Shown: positions 1-5,439 of the stretch, one piece after another
Numbering within the stretch: the first letter of the stretch is position 1
How the letters are laid out: each line of letters begins with the position of its first letter
Source: Archaeoglobales archaeon
Lineage (GTDB): Archaea > Halobacteriota > Archaeoglobi > Archaeoglobales > Archaeoglobaceae
Length of the DNA: 9,093 bases
Direction: 5' to 3'
NCBI GenBank assembly: GCA_003663055.1
Contig: QMZF01000025.1
Coordinates: forward strand, 1-9,093
Position numbers and translations under genes: made by a program
Notes under the pieces: generated by a model
Databases searched by the model: none
Told to the model about the DNA's origin: nothing
The model's input: the letters and a program-made list of their open reading frames with translations, nothing else

Positions 1-462
1 CACCAAAATCGCTACTACTAGAGCTACGAGCCTCGTGTAGGGAACGGGAACGCCCGCAATGCTAACAACACCTGAAAGAGGAAAGGGCACGGAAATGGGA
101 GTGTCGCGGAAAGTGGTAAGGAGTATCTCTTCGAACAGCAAAGCTATTGCGAGTGTGACAAGAATTATCATTACTCCGTACATCTTTACCGGCCTAATGC
201 AGACCTTGTAGACCGCAACACCGACAAAGCCTACGATAAAGATTGAGAGAATGATTGAGAGGATAAGAGAAAAGCAGTCTGACATAAAGTTCTTCAGCGC
301 AGAATTTAGAACTACTGCAACGTAAGCTCCCAAAGCGAAGTACGTTCCGTGTGCAAAGTTCAGTATCCTGGCGACACCGAAGACTAAGCTGAAGCCCGAA
401 GCGACGAGAGCCCAAATTCCTCCGATTATGCTTCCAAGTACTATTACTTCTGCTAAGCCCAT
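1..462 (-). CDS. livH: LivH-type branched-chain amino acid ABC permease, second copy, C-terminus cut by window edge
   Basis: Reading the minus strand from ATG at 462 gives 154 uninterrupted codons to the left edge, so roughly the N-terminal half of a ~290-residue permease is present. The N-terminus has the LivH hallmark GFSLVFGVARILNFAHG, followed by hydrophobic membrane segments, the stretch YGVMIILVTLAIALLFEEIL and the loop VVSIAGVPVPYTR. It would form the membrane channel of a Liv/HAAT importer with LivM. It is clearly paralogous to the livH at 1440-2309 (compare ASGFSLIFGVVRILNFAHG) but diverged, with a longer segment after the first motif. The start is supported by GAGGT at 474-470, 7 nt upstream, and by the 18-nt gap after livM, which implies cotranscription. 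Seen: sequence motifs. Inferred: transport of branched-chain or other hydrophobic amino acids; the substrate could also be an amide or another small organic molecule. Confidence 0.88.
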   Translation of the reverse strand, partial: MGLAEVIVLGSIIGGIWALVASGFSLVFGVARILNFAHGTYFALGAYVAVVLNSALKNFMSDCFSLILSIILSIFIVGFVGVAVYKVCIRPVKMYGVMIILVTLAIALLFEEILLTTFRDTPISVPFPLSGVVSIAGVPVPYTRLVALVVAILV

Positions 463-480
463 TGAATCGACCTCACTGAA

Positions 481-1443
481 TCAGCCCCTTTCCTTCTTTA
501 ACTTCTCCTTAATTCCCTGATACACACCTTCGGGCATTAGTATTGCAACTACAATTAAAATGAGGTATAGAATTACGTCATCATTAATTGGTAGAGCTGT
601 GAATCTAAATACGTCAACGACTTCTTTAAGCCACCAGTTTTTTGCAAGGTAAATTAAAAGCCCCCCAATCATTGGGCCGTATATCGTTCCCAAGCCGCCG
701 ATCACTGCAGAAAGAATTACGAGCAGCATTAGCGGAATATCGTAAAGATCGGGAGCCACAACCATGCGGTAGTGGACTATCGCTGCTCCCCCAATTCCGG
801 CGAAAAAAGAGCTGATCACAAACGCCATAATCTTGTATTTTACGGTGTCTATACCTACGGCCTCTGCAAGCTCTTCATCTTCCCTTATCGCCTTAAGCTT
901 TAGGCCTACTGGGCTGTTAACAATTAGCAGCATTACTGCTATTGATACGAATGCGATTAAAAGGGCGGCATAGTACTTCTCAACCACACTGCCAGCAAGC
1001 CCATGCTCTATCGTAAATCCCTCCTCCCCGCCGAAGATGTCGGGCCAGATAAATACGGTCTGCATGAAAACGAGAGGTAAGATTGCCGTTACCAACGCAA
1101 AGTAGTATCCCCTCAACCTCAGGGTGACGATCCCTATGAACAAACCGACCAACGCTGCTATAAAGCCTCCCATTACTATTGATGCGGGCACAGGCAACGT
1201 AGGCAACGCTAGGCGTTGGGACTGAAGCAAAGCTGCTGTGTATGCACCAATTCCAACGAAAACAGTATGGCCCAAGTTCACGTATCCTGTATATCCAACC
1301 ATAACATCCCAGCTTACTACGAGGATAGCAAAGAGCAATGCTAAGCCTAGCAGGTATATGAAAGCCTCCGGTATGTAGAGCGGCAAGCTTGCAGCAAACG
1401 CCAACGTTATTGCCAACGCTATCACTCTCTTCATCCCTTTCAT
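481..1443 (-). CDS. livM: LivM-type branched-chain amino acid ABC transporter permease
   Basis: This 320-residue polytopic inner-membrane protein is a LivM-family permease. Seen in order: an N-terminal hydrophobic segment (about 6-24), the family motif GYTGYVNLGHTVFVGIGAYTAALL-like region at 50-73, TLRLRGYYFALVT at 107-119, the EAA-type ATPase-contact loop AIREDEELAEAVGIDTVKYK at 185-204, and SAVIGGLGTIYGPMIG at 245-260. It pairs with LivH as the second half of the transmembrane channel and couples to LivG and LivF. Its ATG overlaps the livH stop (ATGA, 4 nt), which points to translational coupling; an in-frame ATG at 1434 preceded by AAAGGG is an alternative start 3 residues in. The protein lies between two LivH paralogues on the same transcript, so it could in principle pair with either. 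Solute identity is not readable from the sequence. Confidence 0.93.
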   Translation of the reverse strand: MKGMKRVIALAITLAFAASLPLYIPEAFIYLLGLALLFAILVVSWDVMVGYTGYVNLGHTVFVGIGAYTAALLQSQRLALPTLPVPASIVMGGFIAALVGLFIGIVTLRLRGYYFALVTAILPLVFMQTVFIWPDIFGGEEGFTIEHGLAGSVVEKYYAALLIAFVSIAVMLLIVNSPVGLKLKAIREDEELAEAVGIDTVKYKIMAFVISSFFAGIGGAAIVHYRMVVAPDLYDIPLMLLVILSAVIGGLGTIYGPMIGGLLIYLAKNWWLKEVVDVFRFTALPINDDVILYLILIVVAILMPEGVYQGIKEKLKKERG

Positions 1444-2309
1444 TCTTCCACCCCGTAAAGTCCAGTAGGCTTAACGATTAGAATTGCGATGATTGTTAGC
1501 AAAACGACGAACTCAGACCACCTCGCTCCAAGCAGGGATATGGTTATTGCCAGCGTATATCCAACTATGAAAGCTGCCACAATACTTCCCCTAACACTTC
1601 CTAATCCGCCGAGGATTACAATTGCGAATGCGTAAATTAGCGCTTTAAGCGAAACGATGGGTGTTGTTGCAAAAATTTGAGAGTAAAGGAGCCCGCCCAG
1701 GCCCGCAAGGATTGACGAAACGAACATCGTAATAACTAAGGCCTTCTCGGTGTCGATGCCTATAAGCATCGCAGCTTCCATGTCCTCAGCCGTCGCCATA
1801 ATCATTTTACCGGTCTTTGTTCTCGTTATGAAAAATTCGAGGGAGATTAGAGCGATTACAGCAATAATAAAAGTCAGAATTCTTTTGTAGGTTATGGGTA
1901 CTCCAGCAACGTAAACAACGCCTTCAACCAAGGAGGGAAAAGATATGCCATGTCCACCAAACGTCATCATTAAGATCTGCTCAACCAGCAGCGCAATAGC
2001 CAGAGTTACGATTATTACCATAACTTTACTTTCCCTTATTGGCGATAGCGCGATTTTGTACATAGCTACACCAAAAACGCCAGCGAAGAGTATTGAAGCA
2101 ACAAACGCTACGTACGGATTAACACCGTAATTTGTAAGCGTAATACCAAAGTAGGCTGAGAGCACGAAGATTGTTCCGTGAGCAAAGTTAAGAATTCTTA
2201 CAACTCCAAATATTAGGGAGAAGCCGGATGCCGCTAAAGCCCAGATGCCGCTTGCAACTGCTCCGAAAACGATTATTCTTAGCAGCAGTTCTGCGGAAAG
2301 TCCCTCCAT
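1440..2309 (-). CDS. livH: LivH-type branched-chain amino acid ABC transporter permease, first copy
   Basis: This 289-residue integral membrane protein has the LivH pattern: ASGFSLIFGVVRILNFAHG at 27-45, the EAA-like cytoplasmic loop TKTGKMIMATAEDMEAAMLIGID at about 164-186 with a typical internal A-E-D, and VILGGLGSVRGSIVAAFIVG at 231-250, with alternating hydrophobic segments throughout. It is the first gene of the livH-livM-livH run. The only in-frame start is ATG at 2309, because an in-frame TAG lies about 40 nt upstream. There is no clear Shine-Dalgarno sequence just before it, so initiation may be leaderless or poorly supported. Its binding-protein partner livJ is on the same strand, but 1.1 kb of decayed AT-rich DNA separates the two, so this operon probably needs its own promoter. 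Family assignment is firm; the substrate is inferred. Confidence 0.93.
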   Translation of the reverse strand: MEGLSAELLLRIIVFGAVASGIWALAASGFSLIFGVVRILNFAHGTIFVLSAYFGITLTNYGVNPYVAFVASILFAGVFGVAMYKIALSPIRESKVMVIIVTLAIALLVEQILMMTFGGHGISFPSLVEGVVYVAGVPITYKRILTFIIAVIALISLEFFITRTKTGKMIMATAEDMEAAMLIGIDTEKALVITMFVSSILAGLGGLLYSQIFATTPIVSLKALIYAFAIVILGGLGSVRGSIVAAFIVGYTLAITISLLGARWSEFVVLLTIIAILIVKPTGLYGVEE

Positions 2310-2325
2310 GTGGGACGAAACAAGA

Positions 2326-2337
2326 TAAAAAATAAAG
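2326..2337 (-). promoter_or_regulatory. Candidate TATA box for a leaderless livH transcript
   Basis: On the minus strand CTTTATTTTTTA occupies about -28 to -17 relative to the livH ATG at 2309. In archaea a TATA box centred about 25 nt upstream of the transcription start would here give a transcript starting at or near the ATG, which would fit the missing Shine-Dalgarno sequence. The element is only T-rich and lies in AT-rich DNA, so chance is a real alternative. Confidence 0.3.
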
Positions 2338-2401
2338 ATTTTTTGCTATTGCTATTTCTGGAGGGCATGTAAACATCTCCTATCCACAATACAATAACTA
2401 G

Positions 2402-2424
2402 TATAGTCAACTATAAAACTTATT
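2402..2424 (-). promoter_or_regulatory. Candidate livH promoter with an overlapping operator-like inverted repeat
   Basis: On the minus strand AAGTTTTATAGTTGACTATA contains a TATA-like TTTATAG. Half of that element is one arm of a perfect inverted repeat TATAGT-CA-ACTATA (2402-2415, 6-bp arms, 2-nt spacer). A dyad overlapping the TATA box is the arrangement expected for an archaeal repressor site, for example an Lrp/AsnC-type regulator, a family often linked to amino acid transport. The transcript would carry a leader of about 80 nt before livH. The sequence also lies at the edge of a decayed transposase, so it may be remnant DNA. Confidence 0.32.
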
Positions 2425-2457
2425 TAAACGAGTTACGGAAAACTATGACCCAAAACT

Positions 2458-2706
2458 TTAGTCTTCGACTTCCATAACCAGCAGTTCAAACAAATATCTA
2501 ATTTTCTAGCTTATTTTTGTTTCATCTATTGCTATTAGCCTTTTTCCCCTTCTCTCTTGGTTGCTTTAGAATTCTTAAGCCTCATTTCCTTGAATAGGAG
2601 AAATTACTTGTTTTTCTCAAAGAAAGACCAAAGAAGTATAATAGAGCTGCTAATATTTTTTAATTCTACATCTTTCTTATTCCTCCGAAAAAATTTTGTA
2701 ATTTAA
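2458..2706 (-). pseudogene. Degraded DDE transposase relic (possibly IS6/IS240-like)
   Basis: No intact ORF exists here, but the minus strand contains transposase-like sequence spread over three frames. From 2699 it reads TKFFRRNKKDVELK. After a frame change at 2656 it reads ILAALLYFFGLSLRKTSNF, resembling the helix-turn-helix start of many archaeal IS transposases (LSLRKTS). It continues to an RILKQPREKGK stretch. After another frame change in a G/A homopolymer near 2547 it reads KRLIAIDETKI, the usual context of the first catalytic Asp (…IAxDET…) of DDE enzymes, here D at 2526-2524. An in-frame TAG at 2508-2506 is followed by KIRYLFELLVMEVED and a stop at 2460-2458. The catalytic core beyond this point, including the remaining D and E, is missing. 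The order and spacing of the pieces match one transposase, so this is a dead, truncated insertion sequence. No terminal inverted repeats were recognised. Placing it in IS6/IS240 is from memory of archaeal homologues and is less certain than 'DDE transposase'. Confidence 0.62.
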
Positions 2707-2825
2707 CATAGTTTACCAATGCCTTAGTACGGGTTGCATGTTGGGTTTCTGTTATTTATTTTGTATTTTGACGCTGACTTAAAAATTCTTACTTTTTTAA
2801 TTTCTATTATACCTAGTTCAATTAA

Positions 2826-2948
2826 ATGCAGAAATATAGAATTCACATACTAGAAAAACAAATAAGTGCAAAACTAACTGACCCAGAAATATGGATCATT
2901 CAACAATGGTTGAAGAAGTTAAGGATATGTTTGAGTGGTGGGTTTTAG
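2826..2948 (+). pseudogene. Possible N-terminal remnant of the hypothetical gene
   Basis: ATG at 2826 opens a 40-codon frame, MQKYRIHILEKQISAKLTDPEIW… ending in LSGGF and TAG at 2946-2948. A second short frame from ATG 2891 reads MDHSTMVEEVKDMFEWW before running into low-quality sequence. Either could be the displaced N-terminus of the ORF that opens at 2935, because each needs only a frame change to join it. The frames used are 0, then 2, then 1, so each step is a shift of the same sign (one base lost, or two gained). These are short reading frames in AT-rich DNA, so the assignment is tentative. Confidence 0.35.
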
Positions 2949-3303
2949 AATGTATAAAGAACGCATGGTTCCAACTTTTGGTTTTGACGAAGTTAAAGTT
3001 GCAAAAGACATTGCCATGTATGGTTCGACTGATTACCTAGTAAAAGTAGATTTAATTGGTTATTTTCCTTGGGTTAAAGAAACTATTGAGCTACCAGAAG
3101 GTTGCAATAACCTAGACGAATTTATTGACAAATTTGGTTCTGAAGATAGCTTTCGAGGGAAACTAGCAAGAAGATTGCTCCTTCAAGAAGATATACGTGA
3201 AAATTACCTCGCATTTGATTCTTTCACAATTGCTATTGAAGTGTCAAGAACTACGCATCCAAGAAAAGAAGCTGAAAGGCTATATCGGTTGATTTTAAAT
3301 TAA
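2935..3303 (+). CDS. Hypothetical protein, probably the central fragment of a broken gene
   Basis: A 122-residue ORF starts at GTG 2935, with ATG at 2950 as an alternative start. I do not recognise its family. It is soluble, with no signal peptide or membrane segment, and mixed alpha/beta in appearance: a strand-like DYLVKVDLIGYF, an acidic helix (NNLDEFIDKFG), a charged helix GKLARRLLLQEDIRENYLAF, then FTIAIEVSRTTHPRKEAERLYR. Codon use is much more AT-rich than in the flanking liv genes. There is no good Shine-Dalgarno sequence before either start. Protein-like sequence in other frames continues on both sides: fragments from 2826 and 2891 upstream, and from about 3279 to a stop at 3413-3415 downstream. 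The ORF is therefore more likely the middle of a roughly 195-residue gene broken by indels than a complete small protein. It lies antisense to the interrupted liv cluster and beside a transposase relic, consistent with imported DNA. Confidence 0.5.
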   Translation: MVGFRMYKERMVPTFGFDEVKVAKDIAMYGSTDYLVKVDLIGYFPWVKETIELPEGCNNLDEFIDKFGSEDSFRGKLARRLLLQEDIRENYLAFDSFTIAIEVSRTTHPRKEAERLYRLILN

Positions 3304-3415
3304 TCGTTACCGAGAGTTATGATGGTATGTAGAATATGAGGGAGAAGAATTCTATTGTGTTAAAATAAAAGATCTAAATCTTATAGACATTTTTAGGAAA
3401 ATAAAAAGAAAGTAA
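3279..3415 (+). pseudogene. Out-of-frame C-terminal remnant of the hypothetical gene
   Basis: Beyond the last sensible part of the 2935-3303 ORF, another frame reads KAISVDFKLIVTESYDGM (3276-3329, then TAG). A third frame then reads EYEGEEFYCVKIKDLNL and ends DIFRKIKRK with TAA at 3413-3415. Both pieces look like real protein: alternating hydrophobic strands, then a basic amphipathic C-terminal helix. They follow one another without a gap. The final stop directly abuts the livJ stop codon on the opposite strand (3416-3418). Two single-base deletions, near 3282-3300 and near 3329-3332, would explain the arrangement. Sequencing error cannot be excluded. Confidence 0.45.
3386..3415 (-). terminator. 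T-rich putative terminator of livJ
   Basis: Immediately after the livJ stop the minus strand reads TTACTTTCTTTTTATTTTCC and continues T-rich without a hairpin. Archaeal RNA polymerase commonly terminates at such oligo-T tracts. This would separate livJ from the livH operon 1.1 kb downstream on the same strand. The tract also encodes the basic C-terminus of the decayed plus-strand gene, so part of its T-richness has another explanation. Confidence 0.4.
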
Positions 3416-4696
3416 TTACTGGGCAATCCAAGGCGGAAGCTTAAGTTCGCCATTTGCAACGTTTTCAGGCCAGATTATGTACTGCTTTCCATCCTGCCAT
3501 TGTGAGATCCAGTTGCGGACGAATTCGTCGCCCCAAGCTAGTGCATGGTTTTCGTGCCATGCTATTACCCTCGTAAGCCTTGCTGGATTCTCCGGATTGA
3601 ACTTCTCAAGATATTTCACTACCACATCTGGGTCGAAAGGATTTGTTTCTCCAGCCTTAGCAGCTTCTTCAACAGCAAGCTTGTAGATGTAGACGGCATC
3701 GTATGCTCCGTATGCTTGATGAGATTCTGGATAGTGACCGTATTTTGCCTTGTAAGCTTCAAGGAATTGTTTTGCTCTATCTGTCGGAGGAGCGGTTACA
3801 AGAACACCTCCATCGGCCAGGAATATCTCGTAATTTGCCTTTCCTTCAGTCTTCTCATAAAATCCGGCGTCTATCGCTGCCAAATCATGGCCTGCAAGCA
3901 GAACGGGAATTTGGAGTTCGGCCCACTGCTTCGCTAAAACGTCTCCGGTACCAGCTATTGCAAGTATTGGCATTATCAGGTCTGCGGTATCCTTCGCTTC
4001 GAGGAGCAGCTGTTCGTAATCCGTATAACCCCTCGGCACCTTGACGTCCTTGACTATCTCCACTCCCCTCTCCTCAAGCAAGGGCCTCAGTTTTTCCATT
4101 ACCGCATCCGTCCATATGTGCTCATCTCTTATAATGTACACCTTATTGATATCCAATCCCTTACTTCTGAGGAAGTCTATCATCTCCGCCAAATCCCAAG
4201 CAAAGGTCGTTCCGTTGTTCTGCGAAACCCTGAACCAGTACTTGTACTTCTCGTAGTTCTCAGCAACCTTTGTTGGGTGTGCTGGAGATGAAGCGTCTGC
4301 AAGGAATATCGTTTTCGTTTCGGCCATAGTTTCCATCATGGCGTTCATAACTCCGCTTGAAAAACCTCCGGTTATCATGTCCGCTTTTTCAACGGTGGCA
4401 AGTCTTCTGAATTCGGTCATCGCTGTGTTTGGATCCAGCTTTGTGTCGCCAACGACGAGCCTTACGTGCAAGCCGAGAATACCGCCTTGCGCATTTATCT
4501 CTTCAACTGCTAGCTGTGCAGCGTTCTTTTCTGCTATTCCTTCAGGCAAAGACATTGGGCCTATTACGCCTATTACAACTTCCTTTTTTCCTTCAGTTGG
4601 AGTCTGCGTTACTTCCGGCTTGTGTTCTGCTGGCTGTTGGGCACATCCTACTAGCAGCAACGCAACGACCACTAACGCTACTAACACCTTCCGCAT
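3416..4696 (-). CDS. livJ: Branched-chain amino acid ABC transporter substrate-binding lipoprotein
   Basis: This 426-residue protein starts with a lipoprotein-type signal: MRK, a hydrophobic core (V4-V16) and the lipobox LLVGC with Cys18. A P/T/E-rich tether (about 19-36) follows. The rest is a periplasmic-binding-protein type I fold: KEVVIGVIGPMSLPEGIAEKN opening at about 38, AAQLAVEEINAQGGILG with the family's typical EEIN…GGI(L)G, the GDTKLDPNTAMTEFRRL stretch, and the sub-domain around YPESHQAYGAYDAVYI. It should be anchored outside the membrane and deliver solute to LivH/LivM. The gene is divergent from livG-livF across a 56-nt gap and on the same strand as the livHM operon. The ATG at 4696 lies about 26 nt from the centre of a TATA-like palindrome and has no Shine-Dalgarno sequence, so a leaderless message is plausible. 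The Liv/HAAT family is clear; related members bind amides, urea or other solutes, so the ligand is inferred. Confidence 0.92.
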   Translation of the reverse strand: MRKVLVALVVVALLLVGCAQQPAEHKPEVTQTPTEGKKEVVIGVIGPMSLPEGIAEKNAAQLAVEEINAQGGILGLHVRLVVGDTKLDPNTAMTEFRRLATVEKADMITGGFSSGVMNAMMETMAETKTIFLADASSPAHPTKVAENYEKYKYWFRVSQNNGTTFAWDLAEMIDFLRSKGLDINKVYIIRDEHIWTDAVMEKLRPLLEERGVEIVKDVKVPRGYTDYEQLLLEAKDTADLIMPILAIAGTGDVLAKQWAELQIPVLLAGHDLAAIDAGFYEKTEGKANYEIFLADGGVLVTAPPTDRAKQFLEAYKAKYGHYPESHQAYGAYDAVYIYKLAVEEAAKAGETNPFDPDVVVKYLEKFNPENPARLTRVIAWHENHALAWGDEFVRNWISQWQDGKQYIIWPENVANGELKLPPWIAQ

Positions 4697-4715
4697 ACAC
4701 TTCGGAATGGAGGGT

Positions 4716-4729
4716 AATATTTAAATATT
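4716..4729. promoter_or_regulatory. Palindromic TATA element shared by the divergent livJ and livG promoters
   Basis: AATATTTAAATATT is a perfect 14-bp palindrome in the 56-nt gap between the two starts. Its centre (4722/4723) is about 26 nt from the livJ ATG at 4696 and about 30 nt from the livG ATG at 4753. Both distances match the usual TATA-to-start spacing of archaeal promoters, so one symmetric element could serve both directions and yield leaderless or nearly leaderless transcripts. Confidence 0.6.
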
Positions 4730-4752
4730 GTGTTATTGAGTGACATTGTGCC

Positions 4753-5439
4753 ATGCTGGAGGTTAGAGACGTTGCTAAAAAGTTTGGGGAGCTAGTGGCA
4801 TTAAACGGTGTAAGTTTTAAGGTTGATAGTGACTGCCTCGGAATAATAGGCCCAAACGGTGCTGGAAAAACAACACTTTTCGATGTAATTTCCGGATTCC
4901 TTAGGCCAGATAGCGGAGACGTAAGATTTAGAGGAATTAGTATAGTTGGTAAGAAGCCAAGCAGTCTGGTTAAAATGGGGCTTGTTAGAACATTCCAGCT
5001 CATTAAGGTTTTTAAGCACATGAGCGTCGAAGAGAACGTTCTTGCAGCAGACGGCGATGGCGACATACTCAAGAGAGTTGGACTTTGGGAAAAAAGAAAC
5101 TTGCTCGCTTGCAAGCTCTCCCAAGGAGAGTTGAGAAAGCTCAGCATCGGATTGGCCCTTGCAGCAAAGCCAAAACTGCTCATGCTCGATGAGCCATTTT
5201 CAGGCTTAAGCAGTGCCGAATCAAGGGAACTCGATGGAATAATAAGGGAGCTTATGGACGATGGAATTTCTCTCGTAATTATTGAACACAAACTTAAGGA
5301 ACTCTTCAAGCTTGCAGACAGAGTAATCGTTCTCAATTTCGGCGAGGTAATCTTTGAAGGCTCGCCCGAAGAGGCTGTAAGGGATAAAAACGTTATTGAA
5401 GCTTATTTAGGAAAGAGTGAGAACCATGTTGGAAATTAA
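4753..5439 (+). CDS. livG: Branched-chain amino acid ABC transporter ATP-binding protein LivG
   Basis: This 228-residue cytoplasmic ATPase energises the Liv importer. Seen: Walker A GPNGAGKT at 33-40, Q-loop Gln82 in VRTFQLIKVF (the LivG-type RTFQ), signature LSQGELRKL at 122-130, Walker B LLMLDEP at 142-148 with catalytic Glu147, and the switch His179 in IIEHKLKEL. It is shorter than typical LivG (about 255 residues in E. coli): the helical stretch between the Q-loop and the signature is compressed to VLAADGDGDILKRVGLWEK. The signature has Q and E where LivG usually has LSYGQQR. All catalytic residues are present, so the protein should be active. It diverges from livJ and overlaps livF by 14 nt. 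The start matches the family N-terminus (MLEVRDVAKKFG). No clear Shine-Dalgarno sequence is present, which fits a leaderless start. Confidence 0.93.
   Translation: MLEVRDVAKKFGELVALNGVSFKVDSDCLGIIGPNGAGKTTLFDVISGFLRPDSGDVRFRGISIVGKKPSSLVKMGLVRTFQLIKVFKHMSVEENVLAADGDGDILKRVGLWEKRNLLACKLSQGELRKLSIGLALAAKPKLLMLDEPFSGLSSAESRELDGIIRELMDDGISLVIIEHKLKELFKLADRVIVLNFGEVIFEGSPEEAVRDKNVIEAYLGKSENHVGN

Larger units (their letters stand above)
2310..2825. other. AT-rich intergenic stretch without an intact gene
   Basis: This 516-nt stretch separates livH from the decayed plus-strand gene. Base composition drops sharply: 2641-2700 has 15 G/C in 60, against 29 in 60 at 6541-6600 in dapA. It contains the candidate livH promoters near its left end and the transposase relic in the middle. 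The remainder (about 2707-2825) is A/T-rich with no recognisable gene, tRNA or structured RNA. An 11-nt word CTATTGCTATT occurs at 2346-2356 and again at 2526-2536, the second copy inside the relic. Confidence 0.7.

Noticed and set aside
194..415. A 73-codon minus-strand frame near the left edge.
   Set aside because: The adjacent frame on the same strand encodes the clear LivH N-terminus; this one is Cys/Arg/Leu-rich noise.
2346..2536. Direct repeat CTATTGCTATT (2346-2356 and 2526-2536) as a target-site duplication or array.
   Set aside because: Two copies only, in very AT-rich DNA, and the second lies inside the transposase relic instead of at its edge.
3276..3415. Programmed -1 frameshifting to make a longer protein from the unknown gene.
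   Set aside because: Several successive shifts would be needed and no slippery heptamer with a downstream structure is evident; decay or sequence error is simpler.
2310..3415. Search for CRISPR repeats, tRNA or C/D-box RNA in the gene-poor region.
   Set aside because: No regularly spaced repeats, cloverleaf elements or paired C/D boxes were found by eye.
3545..4743. Several plus-strand reading frames of 70-130 codons antisense to livJ.
   Set aside because: They are complementary to a strongly supported livJ, have no family motifs, and overlap one another in different frames.
4593..5336. A 247-codon minus-strand frame across the livJ start and livG.
   Set aside because: It is the serine/leucine-rich antisense shadow of livG, whose Walker and signature motifs are all on the plus strand.
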